NCBI GenBank assembly: GCA_964546935.1
Contig: CAZJLJ010000003.1
Location: 1-64,000 of the forward strand
DNA length: 64,000 bases
DNA from: JALYTY01 sp964546935
GTDB taxonomy: Bacteria > Vulcanimicrobiota > Vulcanimicrobiia > Vulcanimicrobiales > Vulcanimicrobiaceae
Reading direction: 5' to 3'
Shown here: positions 51,622 to 60,156 of the stretch, one piece after another
Layout: the number at the start of each line of letters is the position of its first letter
How positions within the stretch are numbered: position 1 is the stretch's first letter
Notes under the pieces: generated by a model
Seen by the model: the letters and a program-made list of their open reading frames with translations, nothing else
Told to the model about the DNA's origin: nothing
The model's database searches: none
Program-made: the position numbers and the translations under genes

Positions 51622-53088
51622 ATGTTCGCAACATCGTTTCGCGCCAAAGTCATCGGCTGGTACGTCGGATTGGCCGCTATCGTCGCGTTGGCGTTTATCG
51701 CCATTGCGGGGGTCGTGTTGTCGCAGGTCTACGCGATAACGCAGCGGCAGGCACTCGAATCGGTGGCAGGGCAAGTGCGTTCTTTCGTCGCTTCGAAGGA
51801 TCTGAATCCTAAGGCGCTCGACGCGCTGGAAGTTCCGCTGCAGCGCCGTTTCGCCGATACACCGGTGGTTGTCAAAGTGCGCGGGTTCCCCGATCAGCGC
51901 ATCATGACAGCCCATCTTGCACAAGGCCTTGTCGTTTATCGCGCAGGAGAGGAGCGGCTTCCCCCCATACCGATGCCACCGCCGCCTGGCGCCGGTAAAG
52001 TCTTTTTCACGGAAAGACAAGTGAGGGTATCGCCGGTCGCCGGGTTCCTGGAATTGAAAATCCATCCGGAAGCGATTCATACGAAGAATGGCGACATTCT
52101 GATGTTTATCGATCCGGCAAAAGTAAACGTCGCAATCCAGCGATTTCTTTTAGCCGCGGCGATCTTTTTCGTGCTCGTCGTCTTCATCGCGTGGCGGCTT
52201 GCCGAGATCGTTGCGGCGCATACGCTCGCGCCGCTTTTGCGTACAACACTAGCGTTGACGCGATTCGCAGAGGGCGATTTCACGCCGGAATCGGTTGATA
52301 CGAACGATCGGAGTGAACTAGGCCAATTAGCGCGCGCATATAACGGTGCGGTGGCACAAATCACCTACGCGTTTAACGAGCTTTCGAAGGCTGAAGAAGA
52401 AATGAGGCAATTCGTTGCGGATGCTGGGCATCAGCTGCGTACGCCGCTCACCGTGATTATGGGACACTTGACCGGGCTTTCTGCTCGAGAGCGCATTTCC
52501 GGAGACGCATCGGTGATGGCGCGTATGCTTGAAGAAAGCCGTCGAATGAAATCGTTGATTGACGGCTTGATCCTCTTGGCACGACTCGAACATCCGCAAG
52601 CGGAAAAGACATCGCTTATCGACGTAAACGAGTTGACGGCACGGGTTGCGCGTTCGTTCTCGGATTTAGACGAACATCGCGTCTCCGTCTTCTCTTCGGA
52701 TGAACCAGCGTGGGTGGTCGCCGGTGACGGCGAGCTATTCGGTGCGGTGGCTGCGCTGGTAGACAACGCGCTGAAGTACTCCGATGGAAGCCCCGTTTCG
52801 ATTTCCGTGCTCGCAAATCGCGCAATCGTTGCCATTGAAGTCGAAGACGACGGACCGGGTCTGCCGGAGTGCGATCGCGACCGCGTTTTCGACCGGTTCT
52901 ACCGGGGTGAAACCAGCGCCGGCATCATTGGAACGGGACTTGGATTAGCAATCGTACGCCGCACGGTGGAGCGTGCCGGCGGTACTGTCACCATAGAGAA
53001 TCGCGCAATCCGCGGACTTTGCTGCCGGATTGTTTTGCCTGCCGTCCCAACCCAATCCAAGACCCGCTCTTTAGCATCTGTTGTATGA
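51622..53088 (+). CDS. Sensor histidine kinase
   Basis: A 488-residue inner-membrane kinase, partner of the response regulator. TM1 is at about 12-37 and TM2 at 173-192 with a periplasmic sensor of about 130 residues (Pro-rich PPIPMPPPPG). HAMP follows (193-250), then HisKA with the phospho-acceptor His270 (DAGHQLRTPLTVIMGHL), and HATPase with the N box LVDNALKYSDG, the D box EDDGPGLP and GTGLGLAIVRRTVERAGG. Its TGA (53086-53088) overlaps the ATG of a short leader peptide created by a tandem duplication, and the secreted protein gene follows. Confidence 0.93.
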   Translation: MFATSFRAKVIGWYVGLAAIVALAFIAIAGVVLSQVYAITQRQALESVAGQVRSFVASKDLNPKALDALEVPLQRRFADTPVVVKVRGFPDQRIMTAHLAQGLVVYRAGEERLPPIPMPPPPGAGKVFFTERQVRVSPVAGFLELKIHPEAIHTKNGDILMFIDPAKVNVAIQRFLLAAAIFFVLVVFIAWRLAEIVAAHTLAPLLRTTLALTRFAEGDFTPESVDTNDRSELGQLARAYNGAVAQITYAFNELSKAEEEMRQFVADAGHQLRTPLTVIMGHLTGLSARERISGDASVMARMLEESRRMKSLIDGLILLARLEHPQAEKTSLIDVNELTARVARSFSDLDEHRVSVFSSDEPAWVVAGDGELFGAVAALVDNALKYSDGSPVSISVLANRAIVAIEVEDDGPGLPECDRDRVFDRFYRGETSAGIIGTGLGLAIVRRTVERAGGTVTIENRAIRGLCCRIVLPAVPTQSKTRSLASVV

Positions 53089-53177
53089 AGAATATATTCC
53101 TAGCGCGCGCGTTCAGTCTCGCGCTAGCATCTGCCGTATGAAGAAAATATTCCTGGCGCTTGCGTTCAGCCTCGCCG
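53072..53177 (+). repeat. 53-bp tandem duplication at the kinase/secreted-protein junction
   Basis: Two adjacent 53-base units (53072-53124 and 53125-53177) differ at only about nine positions. Each begins TAGCATCTG and contains GTATGAAGAA and GCGTTCAG. The unit covers the last codons of the kinase plus the start of the signal peptide gene, so after duplication the first copy encodes an extra short ORF and the second the true start. The length is not a multiple of three. Confidence 0.85.
53085..53141 (+). CDS. Leader peptide from duplicated signal sequence (18 residues)
   Basis: ATG 53085 lies inside the kinase stop (ATGA) and opens MKNIFLARAFSLALASAV, a copy of the next gene's signal peptide start (MKKIFLALAFSLAVLPVA) made by the tandem duplication. 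It ends in TGA at 53139-53141, which overlaps the ATG of the real gene at 53138. It would therefore be translated between the kinase and the secreted protein and could couple them. Whether the peptide itself does anything is unknown. Confidence 0.55.
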   Translation: MKNIFLARAFSLALASAV

Positions 53178-53608
53178 TCTTGCCGGTTGCGTCGCTTGCG
53201 CAAATGTCCCCCGGAGTGTTACCGTCGACCGAGGTGCGGGCACAGCTCGAGCAGGCGCGCAATACTTCGAAGACGGAAGCGATGAACGCTCTTAGCGCGG
53301 ATCATCGTGCGAAAGTTCAAGCGATCCTCTCACAACTCGAAAACGGATCGCTCTCGCGCAAAGACGCGCAAACCAAAATCGACAATCTGCTCACGCCGCA
53401 AGAATCGCAAGCCGTGCTTGCCGCCGGCCAGAAGATGGCCGATGCGATGCACGCTGCATTCTCCAACGCAGGACCGTCACAAGGCGGCTCGCATCAAGGT
53501 GGCCCGCCGCAAGGTGCACAGCCTCAAGGCCCGGGCAAACTGGATGCCGGTATGGTCTTGGTCTTGCTCAATTCGTCCGTCCCGTCGGGGCCACCGACGG
53601 CTCCATAA
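53138..53608 (+). CDS. Secreted Spy-like small protein
   Basis: A 156-residue protein with a signal peptide (residues 1-22, ending SLAQ). A helical domain follows with an LTPQE/Q motif (IDNLLTPQESQAVLAAGQKMADAM, akin to the LTxxQ family), then a Gly/Gln/Pro-rich tail (GGSHQGGPPQGAQPQGPGK) and a hydrophobic end. It likely works in the periplasm in envelope stress or metal binding, as the similar protein at 6598-6987 may. ATG 53138 lies in the stop of the leader peptide. It is the third gene of the two-component unit. Confidence 0.7.
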   Translation: MKKIFLALAFSLAVLPVASLAQMSPGVLPSTEVRAQLEQARNTSKTEAMNALSADHRAKVQAILSQLENGSLSRKDAQTKIDNLLTPQESQAVLAAGQKMADAMHAAFSNAGPSQGGSHQGGPPQGAQPQGPGKLDAGMVLVLLNSSVPSGPPTAP

Positions 53609-53639
53609 CGTTTTCCGAACGCTTGTAATAAAAAACGGG

Positions 53640-53685
53640 GGCTGCTCGTAGTACTCGATAGAATGCAACAGTCTATCGAGCAGCC
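53640..53685 (+). promoter_or_regulatory. Hairpin holding the start codon of the ECF sigma gene
   Basis: GGCTGCT (53640-53646) and CGATAGA (53656-53662) pair with TCTATCG (53672-53678) and AGCAGCC (53679-53685), giving a 14-bp stem with one 9-base bulge. The loop ATGCAACAG begins exactly at the ATG of the sigma gene (53663). No Shine-Dalgarno precedes it. The structure could gate translation of the sigma factor or act as an RNA thermometer. Confidence 0.5.
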
Positions 53686-54163
53686 TCTCTTCGAGACGCT
53701 TTTTGCCCGGGAGTACCGGGGGGTGTTGTCGGTTGCGCGCCGGATCGTCGGTTCGGCCGCAGCTGAAGACGTTGCGCAGGAAGCCTTCGCGGCATTTCTG
53801 CGGAACGGCCCGCCGGAAGAAGCGCATGCCCGGAATTGGCTCTATCGCGTAGCGGTGCATCGCGCGTTGGATCTGCTTCAGCGCGATCGTAACCGCAGCG
53901 CTCGCGAGTTGCGCGTTACGAATGTAGAAACACCTGCGCAGCCCGATGAAATGCTCGAACAGCGAGAAACACGCACGACGGTGCAGCGCGCGTTACGCGA
54001 GTTGAAGCCCCGCGACGCCACCGTCCTGTTGCTTCGTCACAGCGGTTTTAGCTATCGCGAAATTTCGGTTGCAATTAACGTGCCTGTGGAGCGTGTCGGC
54101 GTGCTTTTGATTCGCGCTGAAGCCGCGTTCAAAAAGGAGCTCAATCGTGTCTCACCTCAATGA
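53663..54163 (+). CDS. ECF-type RNA polymerase sigma factor
   Basis: A 166-residue extracytoplasmic-function sigma factor. Region 2 reads FREY-type FAREYRGVLSVARRIVGSAAAEDVAQEAFAAFLRNG ... ARNWLYRVAVHRALDLLQRDRN; region 4 reads LRELKPRDATVLLLRHSGFSYREISVAINVPVERVGVLLIRAEAAFKKEL. Together they recognise the -10 and -35 boxes of its regulon. The start codon sits in the loop of a hairpin. The anti-sigma gene starts 17 bases before its end, with AAGGAG as ribosome site, so the two are translationally coupled. Confidence 0.93.
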   Translation: MQQSIEQPLFETLFAREYRGVLSVARRIVGSAAAEDVAQEAFAAFLRNGPPEEAHARNWLYRVAVHRALDLLQRDRNRSARELRVTNVETPAQPDEMLEQRETRTTVQRALRELKPRDATVLLLRHSGFSYREISVAINVPVERVGVLLIRAEAAFKKELNRVSPQ

Positions 54164-55286
54164 CGCCGTGCTTCGCCGGTACGTGGACGAACCCGACGCT
54201 CTGCTCTCGTACGAAAAAAAGCATTTGCTGAACTGCATCCGCTGCCGCTCCGCCTTGAATACCGTTCGAGACAACGCTGAGGCGGCGAAAAATGCGCTCC
54301 GGGAGCAGGACGAACTCGTCGACATTTCCGCAGCACGAGATGCGATCTTGAAGCGTGCCGCTGCAGGCGCAAAAAAGCCGGCTCTCGTTCCGTACAAGTT
54401 CCGAAGCTACGATTGGCAATGGGGTGCCGTAGCTGCGGCGTGCCTCGTTATCGCAGTGCTCTTTTCGTATGCACCGTTCCGCGCATATGCCGCGAATTTG
54501 CTAACGATTTTCGAACCGCGGCAGTTCACGCCGTTGTCGATGACACAGGCCGATCTGACGCAACTCCGCGGCGTTCCCGAGCTGGCCGCTTTTGGAACCG
54601 TTCACGAGAGCGGAAAGCATCGCTTCTTGGAATTTCGCTCGTTAACCGAAGCGCAGAATTATGCCGGCAGAACGGTGGCGTATCCGACTTACTTACCGTC
54701 TGCGGTCCCGCACAAGGCGATGTATCAGGTAAGTCGGGTTTATGGCGCCTCGTTCACGTTTGATGAGAAGAAAGCGCGTGCTACCGAAGAACGCAAGCAC
54801 GTTGCGCTTCCAGCCGTCCCTCCGAATTTGAACGGTTCGACGTTCAGCGTAGAAATTGGACCGATCGTCGTTGAAAATTACGGTCAACAAGCCGTATCGC
54901 ACGCGGCACACAAAGTGCACAATACTCGCGAATTGGCGCGCAATGCCGTTGTGGTGGTGCAAGCACCGGTCCCGTCGGTGCGCACGACATCGGCCAGCGC
55001 AGATGAGATTGAATCGTATCTGCTGTCGCTGCCCAACGTGCCCGAAGACGTAAAGACGCAAATTCGCGCGATCCGCGATCCGTCGTCGACCCTGCCGATT
55101 CCGGTTCCGGTAGACAAAGAAACCGCGCGCCACGTTCAGGTGCAAGGTGCGCCGGGACTGCTCATCGGCGACAACACCGGAGTGGGCAGCATCTTGGTCT
55201 GGCAGCGCAACAACACAATCTATTCCGTGGCCGGCGGCTTTACGGCAGATGAAATAACAAAGGTAGCGAACTCAATGACACCGTGA
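54147..55286 (+). CDS. Membrane-bound anti-sigma factor
   Basis: A 379-residue anti-sigma factor. The N-terminal zinc-binding motif HxxxCxxC is HLLNCIRC at about residues 26-33 in the cytoplasmic ASD domain. One membrane helix is at about 92-113 (WGAVAAACLVIAVLFSYAPF), and a 265-residue periplasmic part follows, which resembles DUF4367-type sensor domains (AYPTYLPSAVPHKAMYQVSRVYG ... SILVWQRNNTIYSVAGGFTADEITKVANSM). It would hold the ECF sigma until an envelope signal triggers release. GTG 54147 start. Its stop overlaps the GTG of the ABC ATPase by four bases. Confidence 0.88.
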   Translation: MSHLNDAVLRRYVDEPDALLSYEKKHLLNCIRCRSALNTVRDNAEAAKNALREQDELVDISAARDAILKRAAAGAKKPALVPYKFRSYDWQWGAVAAACLVIAVLFSYAPFRAYAANLLTIFEPRQFTPLSMTQADLTQLRGVPELAAFGTVHESGKHRFLEFRSLTEAQNYAGRTVAYPTYLPSAVPHKAMYQVSRVYGASFTFDEKKARATEERKHVALPAVPPNLNGSTFSVEIGPIVVENYGQQAVSHAAHKVHNTRELARNAVVVVQAPVPSVRTTSASADEIESYLLSLPNVPEDVKTQIRAIRDPSSTLPIPVPVDKETARHVQVQGAPGLLIGDNTGVGSILVWQRNNTIYSVAGGFTADEITKVANSMTP

Positions 55287-56176
55287 GCGATTCGTACGCC
55301 ATAGAAACGCGCGATCTCACGAAGATCTACGGAGATCGCACCGCCGTCGACGATCTCACCGTGCGTGTTACGCGCGGTGAGGTCTTCGGTTTTCTGGGAC
55401 CAAACGGCGCCGGCAAAACGACAGCGGTGAAAATGCTGCTCGGCCTAGTGTATCCCACGTCCGGGGATGCCGCGATCTTGGGGCGTCCACTGGGCTCACT
55501 AGAGGCGCGTCGCAGAATCGGATACTTGCCCGAACTCTTTCGCTATCAAGAATGGCTTAGCGCTCGTGAAATTCTCGAGTGGCACGCAGCGTTGCTGCGC
55601 TTGTCCCGTGCTTCGCGATCCCGGGAAATCGATCGCGTCCTCGATTTGGTCAATTTAAGCGCAAGAGCTGATGAACGCATTGCGAGCTTCTCCAAAGGAA
55701 TGCAACAGCGCCTCGGATTGGCGGTCGCGCTTCTTGGATGTCCGGAGTTGATCGTGCTGGACGAGCCAACCTCGGCGCTCGATCCCGTCGGTCGCGCGGA
55801 CGTTCGTCGATTGCTTACCGATTTGAAAACGCAAGGAACGACGGTGTTTTTGAATTCGCACCTACTCACCGAGGTGGAATCGGTGTGCGATTCCGTTGCG
55901 GTGATTCTCGACGGGCGAATTCAGGCGATGGGTGCGCTCGGAGATTTGTTGGGCAAACCCGGCGTGCGCATCACTTTCGCAAACGGAATTTCGAGAGTTG
56001 TAGAGGGCATTACAAATGCCGAGATCCCGGCCATCGTCGCGTCGTATGTGGCGAACGGTGCTGAGATCGTTTCCGTCGTGCCGTTTCGTCAGACGCTGGA
56101 AGAGCGGTTCCTCGAGATTGTCAGGAGCAACAACACCCATGAATCTGTTATTGATAGCGTCGCTTACGATTCGTGA
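55283..56176 (+). CDS. ABC transporter ATP-binding protein
   Basis: A 297-residue ATPase subunit. Walker A is GPNGAGKTT (about residues 38-46), Q-loop region LPELFRYQEW, signature FSKGMQQR, Walker B ELIVLDEPTSALDP, H-loop LNSHLL. The YhaQ/NatA-like layout, with a C-terminal domain of about 80 residues, is typical of exporters of the ABC-2 type. It starts with GTG inside the anti-sigma stop, and the permease gene begins 38 bases before its end. The sigma/anti-sigma pair and this transporter thus form one operon; what it moves is not known. Confidence 0.92.
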   Translation: MSDSYAIETRDLTKIYGDRTAVDDLTVRVTRGEVFGFLGPNGAGKTTAVKMLLGLVYPTSGDAAILGRPLGSLEARRRIGYLPELFRYQEWLSAREILEWHAALLRLSRASRSREIDRVLDLVNLSARADERIASFSKGMQQRLGLAVALLGCPELIVLDEPTSALDPVGRADVRRLLTDLKTQGTTVFLNSHLLTEVESVCDSVAVILDGRIQAMGALGDLLGKPGVRITFANGISRVVEGITNAEIPAIVASYVANGAEIVSVVPFRQTLEERFLEIVRSNNTHESVIDSVAYDS

Positions 56177-56990
56177 ATCGTCGCGTCGGCGGCTCGTAGC
56201 TGCCGTTGCAATCGTGACGCTGCTGCTCGTGGCGCTAACCGCGTGGGGCTTTCATGCGCTCGTCGCATACCACTCCAGCGACGGCAAACGCATCGACCCG
56301 CACGATATTTTAATGGGCACGAGCACGCTCGAAATCTTGATGGCGTTCATGTTCAGTTTTATTCTGGCGATTGGTTCGGCGTTTCTTGGGGCGCTTTCAA
56401 CCGGAAACGAAATCGAAAACGGGACGCTGCTTGCGATCGTTCCGCGCCCGGTTCGCCGCGTCGAGATCGTTCTCGGAAAGTGGCTAGGAAATTTAGCGCT
56501 CATCGCCGCTTATGCGTTTGCGATTGCGATGTCGGAATTTGGGGTGGTTCGCCTCATTACGGGCTACATGCCGCCTCATCCCGTGTTGGCGACCGCGTTT
56601 CTTATCGCAGAGAGCGCCATCATTCTAACGCTAACGATGACCCTTAGCGTGCGGCTCTCCGCGATTGCAGCCGGCTTCACTACCGTTGTCCTTTTCGGGA
56701 TAGCATGGATGGGCGGCATCGCAGGAAGCGTGGCCGTCGCTCTGCATAATGTGACGTTGCAAAACTCGTCCGTTGTGTTGAGTCTGCTAATGCCGAGCGA
56801 CGGCCTGTGGCGAGCCGCGTCTTATGCGATGCAGCCGGCCATTATTGCGGCCGGCGCATCGACGGTAAACGAGGTGAACCCATTCGTTCCGGTTGGTCCG
56901 CCACCGCCGGCTTATCTAATCTGGTCGGCGTGTTGGCTGATCGTCGTATTGGCGATCGGAATCCGATCGTTTCAAACCCGTGATATTTAA
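56139..56990 (+). CDS. ABC-2 type transporter permease
   Basis: A 283-residue membrane protein with six hydrophobic segments and the ABC-2 (NatB/Ycf) pattern: a first helix at 20-40, a large loop, then the amphipathic block GALSTGNEIENGTLLAIVPRPVRRVEIVLGKWLGNL, and three more helices. It pairs with the ATPase encoded by the overlapping upstream gene (AGGAG about 11 bases before ATG 56139). It stops on the TTAA palindrome that also holds the stop of the convergent secreted-protein gene. Confidence 0.85.
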   Translation: MNLLLIASLTIRESSRRRLVAAVAIVTLLLVALTAWGFHALVAYHSSDGKRIDPHDILMGTSTLEILMAFMFSFILAIGSAFLGALSTGNEIENGTLLAIVPRPVRRVEIVLGKWLGNLALIAAYAFAIAMSEFGVVRLITGYMPPHPVLATAFLIAESAIILTLTMTLSVRLSAIAAGFTTVVLFGIAWMGGIAGSVAVALHNVTLQNSSVVLSLLMPSDGLWRAASYAMQPAIIAAGASTVNEVNPFVPVGPPPPAYLIWSACWLIVVLAIGIRSFQTRDI

Positions 56991-57556
56991 GCTCCCGCCG
57001 ATTTCTTACACGTTACCGTAAATTTGACGACGCGTCCGGACTTCTCGGTAAAGCTGCTCGAAGAGACGAATTCATTGTCGCTGACCTTCGTGTCGGTGAT
57101 ATCGCCGCTCGAGCTTACACTGGGGTCACCGGTCGAACCGGTCATATCGTGCCACACGAGTTTGCTTGGCGTTGACGCGGGGGTCGTAACCGAGTAGGTA
57201 TAGCCACCGAGCGTACCATAACCGATATCCACCCATCGCTTCACGAGCGGGTCGTACGTGAACTTATCGGTGGCGGTTCCTGGATAGGGGAACCACGGCG
57301 TTCCTTTGCTCGTTGTGGTTGCCGTCATGAAATACCCGTCGGGGTCCATCGCGTAGCTGATCGTCGTCGTAAACGGCGCAGGGCGGCGGCTGCTGACGTT
57401 ATTGCAGGTCCAGGTCCCTTCGCGGTAGGCCAGGGCCGAAAAATCCGGCTTCGGCGGCTTCGGAGCCGGGCTGCTTTCAACTTGGGCAAGTACGAATGCC
57501 GGCGCTGCCACAATGGCAAGGAGCAGTAGAAATGCGGGTGCCTTGGAGTGCTTCAT
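56987..57556 (-). CDS. Secreted hypothetical protein
   Basis: A 189-residue protein with a signal peptide (APAFLLLLAIVAAPAFVLAQ, about 25 residues), a Pro/Lys linker and a beta-rich domain. It resembles the THAP4/DUF1579-like group in its strand pattern: REGTWTCNNVSSRRPAPFTTTISYAMDPDGYFMTAT, then DKFTYDPLVKRWVDIGYGTLGGYTY. A Cys pair (WTCNN and VTCKKS) could be oxidised. No family assigned with certainty. GGAGG lies upstream of ATG 57556. It is alone on its strand. The 245 bases between its start and ftsA hold no other gene. Confidence 0.65.
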   Translation of the reverse strand: MKHSKAPAFLLLLAIVAAPAFVLAQVESSPAPKPPKPDFSALAYREGTWTCNNVSSRRPAPFTTTISYAMDPDGYFMTATTTSKGTPWFPYPGTATDKFTYDPLVKRWVDIGYGTLGGYTYSVTTPASTPSKLVWHDMTGSTGDPSVSSSGDITDTKVSDNEFVSSSSFTEKSGRVVKFTVTCKKSAGA

Positions 57557-57801
57557 TTGTCGACCTCCAAAAAGTGCAACTGACGCTTCAGTATTGCGCT
57601 CCCTTTCGGGAGAAGGCCAGGGCCTTGATACTCATTCAATTAAGGCCGCTGGATATTCGCAGGCTATCCTCAAGGAGAACTCTCCGGCCCCGCCAACCTT
57701 TGCGAATCGCTTGCGGCGAGCGCCCATAAATAGTAGGGTTTATGGAAAGCAGGCCCAATATATAGCGGTCAACTGGATCTGCGGCAATAGGTGATTATCG
57801 G

Positions 57802-59019
57802 ATGAAGCACGAGACCGTTTGCGGCCTCGATATCGGCACGACCAAGACCTGCGCGGTCGTCGCCGTGGATGGTCCCAGCGGCCTCGAAATCGTAGGGGTC
57901 GGTGAAGCCCCATCGCTTGGGATGCGCAAAGGGGTCGTAGTAGACCTTGAAGAGACGATCAAATCCATCGAAGCCGCTACCGAGAAGGCCGAACGCATGG
58001 CCGGCCTCCACGTCGGCGACGTGTACGTAGGCATCACCGGCGATCACATCCGCAGTACGAACAATCGCGCCGTCGTGGCGACGACCAGTGAAGACCGCGA
58101 GGTTTCACACGGCGACGTGCGCCGCGTTATCGACGCGAGCAAAATCATCAATCTTCCCGCCGACCGCCAAATCATTCATGCGCTGCCGCGGTACTTCACG
58201 GTCGACGGACAAGACGGCGTGGAAGATCCGATCGGCATGGCCGGTGGACGTCTAGAAGTCGACACGCACATCATTACCGGCGGCACGACGTTCATCACGA
58301 ACGTGTTGAAATGCGTTCATCGCGCCGGACTGGAAGCTGCGGGCCTTGTCTTTGAACCGCTTGCTAGTTCGGCAGCGACGCTGATGTCCGAAGAGAAACA
58401 GGTCGGCGTCGTTCTGCTGGATATCGGCGGTGGAACGACGGATATCGCGGTGTACTCGCTGGGCAGCGCCATTTACACCGCAACGGTTCCGGTCGGCGGC
58501 AACATCCTCACAAACGATATCTCGCTTGGATTGAAGACGTCGCTCGCCGAGGCGGAAGAAGTAAAGAAACAATTCGGCGCGGGTGTTTCCGAAAACGGCG
58601 AGCAGACGTTCAGCGTCCGCACGCTGGATGGTCGTACGAGCAAAGACATTACGACGCAGCAACTGCGCCAAATCGTCGTACCTCGCGTGCTCGAAACGCT
58701 TCGGATGTCTAGGCAGAAGATCGTTGAAAACGTGCCGCGCGATTTAGTGCTCGGCGAAGTGGTGCTCACCGGCGGCGGTTCGCTGCTGCCCGGCATTGCG
58801 CCGATTGCTGAAGATGTTTTCGGATTACCCACGCGTGTCGGCGTGCCGCAATCGATCGGCGGATTGACCGATGCGATCACGATGCCACAGTACGCGACGG
58901 CGATTGGTTTGGTGCTCTTCGGCGCCAACGGCGAAACCGAGGAAACCAACGGCGTGCGAAAGCCGGGTGGATCGGTCCTAACGCGGGTCCGCAATTGGTT
59001 AGCGGACCTTTGGAACTAG
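57802..59019 (+). CDS. ftsA: Cell division protein FtsA
   Basis: A 405-residue actin-like protein that tethers FtsZ to the membrane. Phosphate-binding blocks are GLDIGTTKTCAVVA (residues 7-20) and GVVLLDIGGGTTDIAVY; the 1C domain block SSNNRAVV-type (NNRAVVATTSEDREVSHGDV) and the ATP block VVLTGGGSLLPGI are clear. The C-terminal amphipathic membrane helix is LTRVRNWLADLW. ATG 57802 has no strong Shine-Dalgarno; a TATATA-like box at about 57760-57765 may belong to its promoter. ftsZ follows after 42 bases, so they form an operon with thyX. Confidence 0.95.
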   Translation: MKHETVCGLDIGTTKTCAVVAVDGPSGLEIVGVGEAPSLGMRKGVVVDLEETIKSIEAATEKAERMAGLHVGDVYVGITGDHIRSTNNRAVVATTSEDREVSHGDVRRVIDASKIINLPADRQIIHALPRYFTVDGQDGVEDPIGMAGGRLEVDTHIITGGTTFITNVLKCVHRAGLEAAGLVFEPLASSAATLMSEEKQVGVVLLDIGGGTTDIAVYSLGSAIYTATVPVGGNILTNDISLGLKTSLAEAEEVKKQFGAGVSENGEQTFSVRTLDGRTSKDITTQQLRQIVVPRVLETLRMSRQKIVENVPRDLVLGEVVLTGGGSLLPGIAPIAEDVFGLPTRVGVPQSIGGLTDAITMPQYATAIGLVLFGANGETEETNGVRKPGGSVLTRVRNWLADLWN

Positions 59020-59061
59020 TACTTGCACTTCGAACAGCTCTCATTTTTTGAGGAGACGCAA

Positions 59062-60144
59062 ATGGCAGACGCTAAACGCTTCCAACCCGACCATACCGCC
59101 GCGATCAAAGTGATTGGGGTCGGCGGTGGCGGCTGCAATGCCGTGAACCGAATGATCGAAGCCGGCTTGAACGGCGTCGATTTCTTCGCGGTGAATTCCG
59201 ACGTGCAAGCTCTGCGTTCGTCGCGTACCGAGAACACGGTACACATCGGCAACGGCATGACGCGGGGTCTCGGTGCCGGTGCGAATCCGACGCTCGGTCG
59301 CGAAGCCGCCGAAGAATCGCGTGAAGATCTAAGCATGATCCTCGACGGCGCGGATTTGGTGTTTATCACCGCCGGCATGGGCGGTGGAACAGGCAGCGGC
59401 GCGGCGCCCGTGATTGCGGAGCTCGCACGTGAATCCGGTGCACTCACGATTGCCGTCGTAACGAAACCGTTCGCGTTCGAAGGCCGCAAGCGTATGCAGA
59501 CGGCGGAGCATTCGATCGCCGAACTCGAAAGCAAAGTCGATACGCTCATCACGATTCCAAACGAGCGCATTCTTCAGGTTATCGAGAAGCGCACGCCGCT
59601 CAATGAAGCGTTTTCGTACGCCGACGATGTTCTGCGCCAAGGCATTTCAGGCATTAGCGACCTTATCACGCAACCGGGCTTGATCAATCTAGACTTCGCC
59701 GACGTGAAGACGATTATGACGGACGCGGGTTCGGCGATGATGGGCATCGGCGAAGGCTCCGGCGAGCATCGCGCGGCCGATGCAGCGCAAAAAGCCATTG
59801 CATCACCGCTGCTCGAGACGACCATTGAAGGCGCCCGTGGCGTGATCTTCAACATCACCGGCGGCCCCGACATGGCAATGTACGAAGTGAACGAGGCGGC
59901 GGAAATGATCGCTCGCGCAGTCGATTCCGATGCGCAAATTATCTTCGGTGCGTCGATCGATCCCAACATGAGCGGTCGCGTTCGCGTTACGGTGCTTGCG
60001 GCCGGTTTCGGCTCGTCGCGCACCTATCGCCCATCGTTGAACGGCTCGGTAAGCAACGTCTTCGAAAACGGCAAGCTCGACACAGTGTCGCCCGTAAACA
60101 TGGACGACATCGAAGTCCCGGCGTTCCTGCGATATCGCGGATAG
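59062..60144 (+). CDS. ftsZ: Cell division protein FtsZ
   Basis: A 360-residue tubulin-like GTPase forming the division ring. The nucleotide loops are GVGGGGCNAVNRM near residue 19 and the tubulin signature GGGTGSGAAPVIAE near 105; the T7 loop is NLDFADVKTIM. The C-terminal tail DIEVPAFLRYRG binds FtsA. The linker is only about 20 residues, shorter than usual. ATG 59062 is chosen because GAGGAG stands seven bases before it; the frame is open further upstream. Confidence 0.97.
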   Translation: MADAKRFQPDHTAAIKVIGVGGGGCNAVNRMIEAGLNGVDFFAVNSDVQALRSSRTENTVHIGNGMTRGLGAGANPTLGREAAEESREDLSMILDGADLVFITAGMGGGTGSGAAPVIAELARESGALTIAVVTKPFAFEGRKRMQTAEHSIAELESKVDTLITIPNERILQVIEKRTPLNEAFSYADDVLRQGISGISDLITQPGLINLDFADVKTIMTDAGSAMMGIGEGSGEHRAADAAQKAIASPLLETTIEGARGVIFNITGGPDMAMYEVNEAAEMIARAVDSDAQIIFGASIDPNMSGRVRVTVLAAGFGSSRTYRPSLNGSVSNVFENGKLDTVSPVNMDDIEVPAFLRYRG

Positions 60145-60156
60145 CGTTTCTTAGGC

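Noticed and set aside
57557..57801. A small gene or RNA in the 245-base gap before ftsA
   Set aside because: No frame with a ribosome site and no clear stem-loop structure; only a weak TATATA promoter-like box was seen.
59023..59061. Upstream start for FtsZ at 59023
   Set aside because: GAGGAG is correctly placed only for ATG 59062, and the extra residues (MHFEQLSFFEETQ) are not FtsZ-like.
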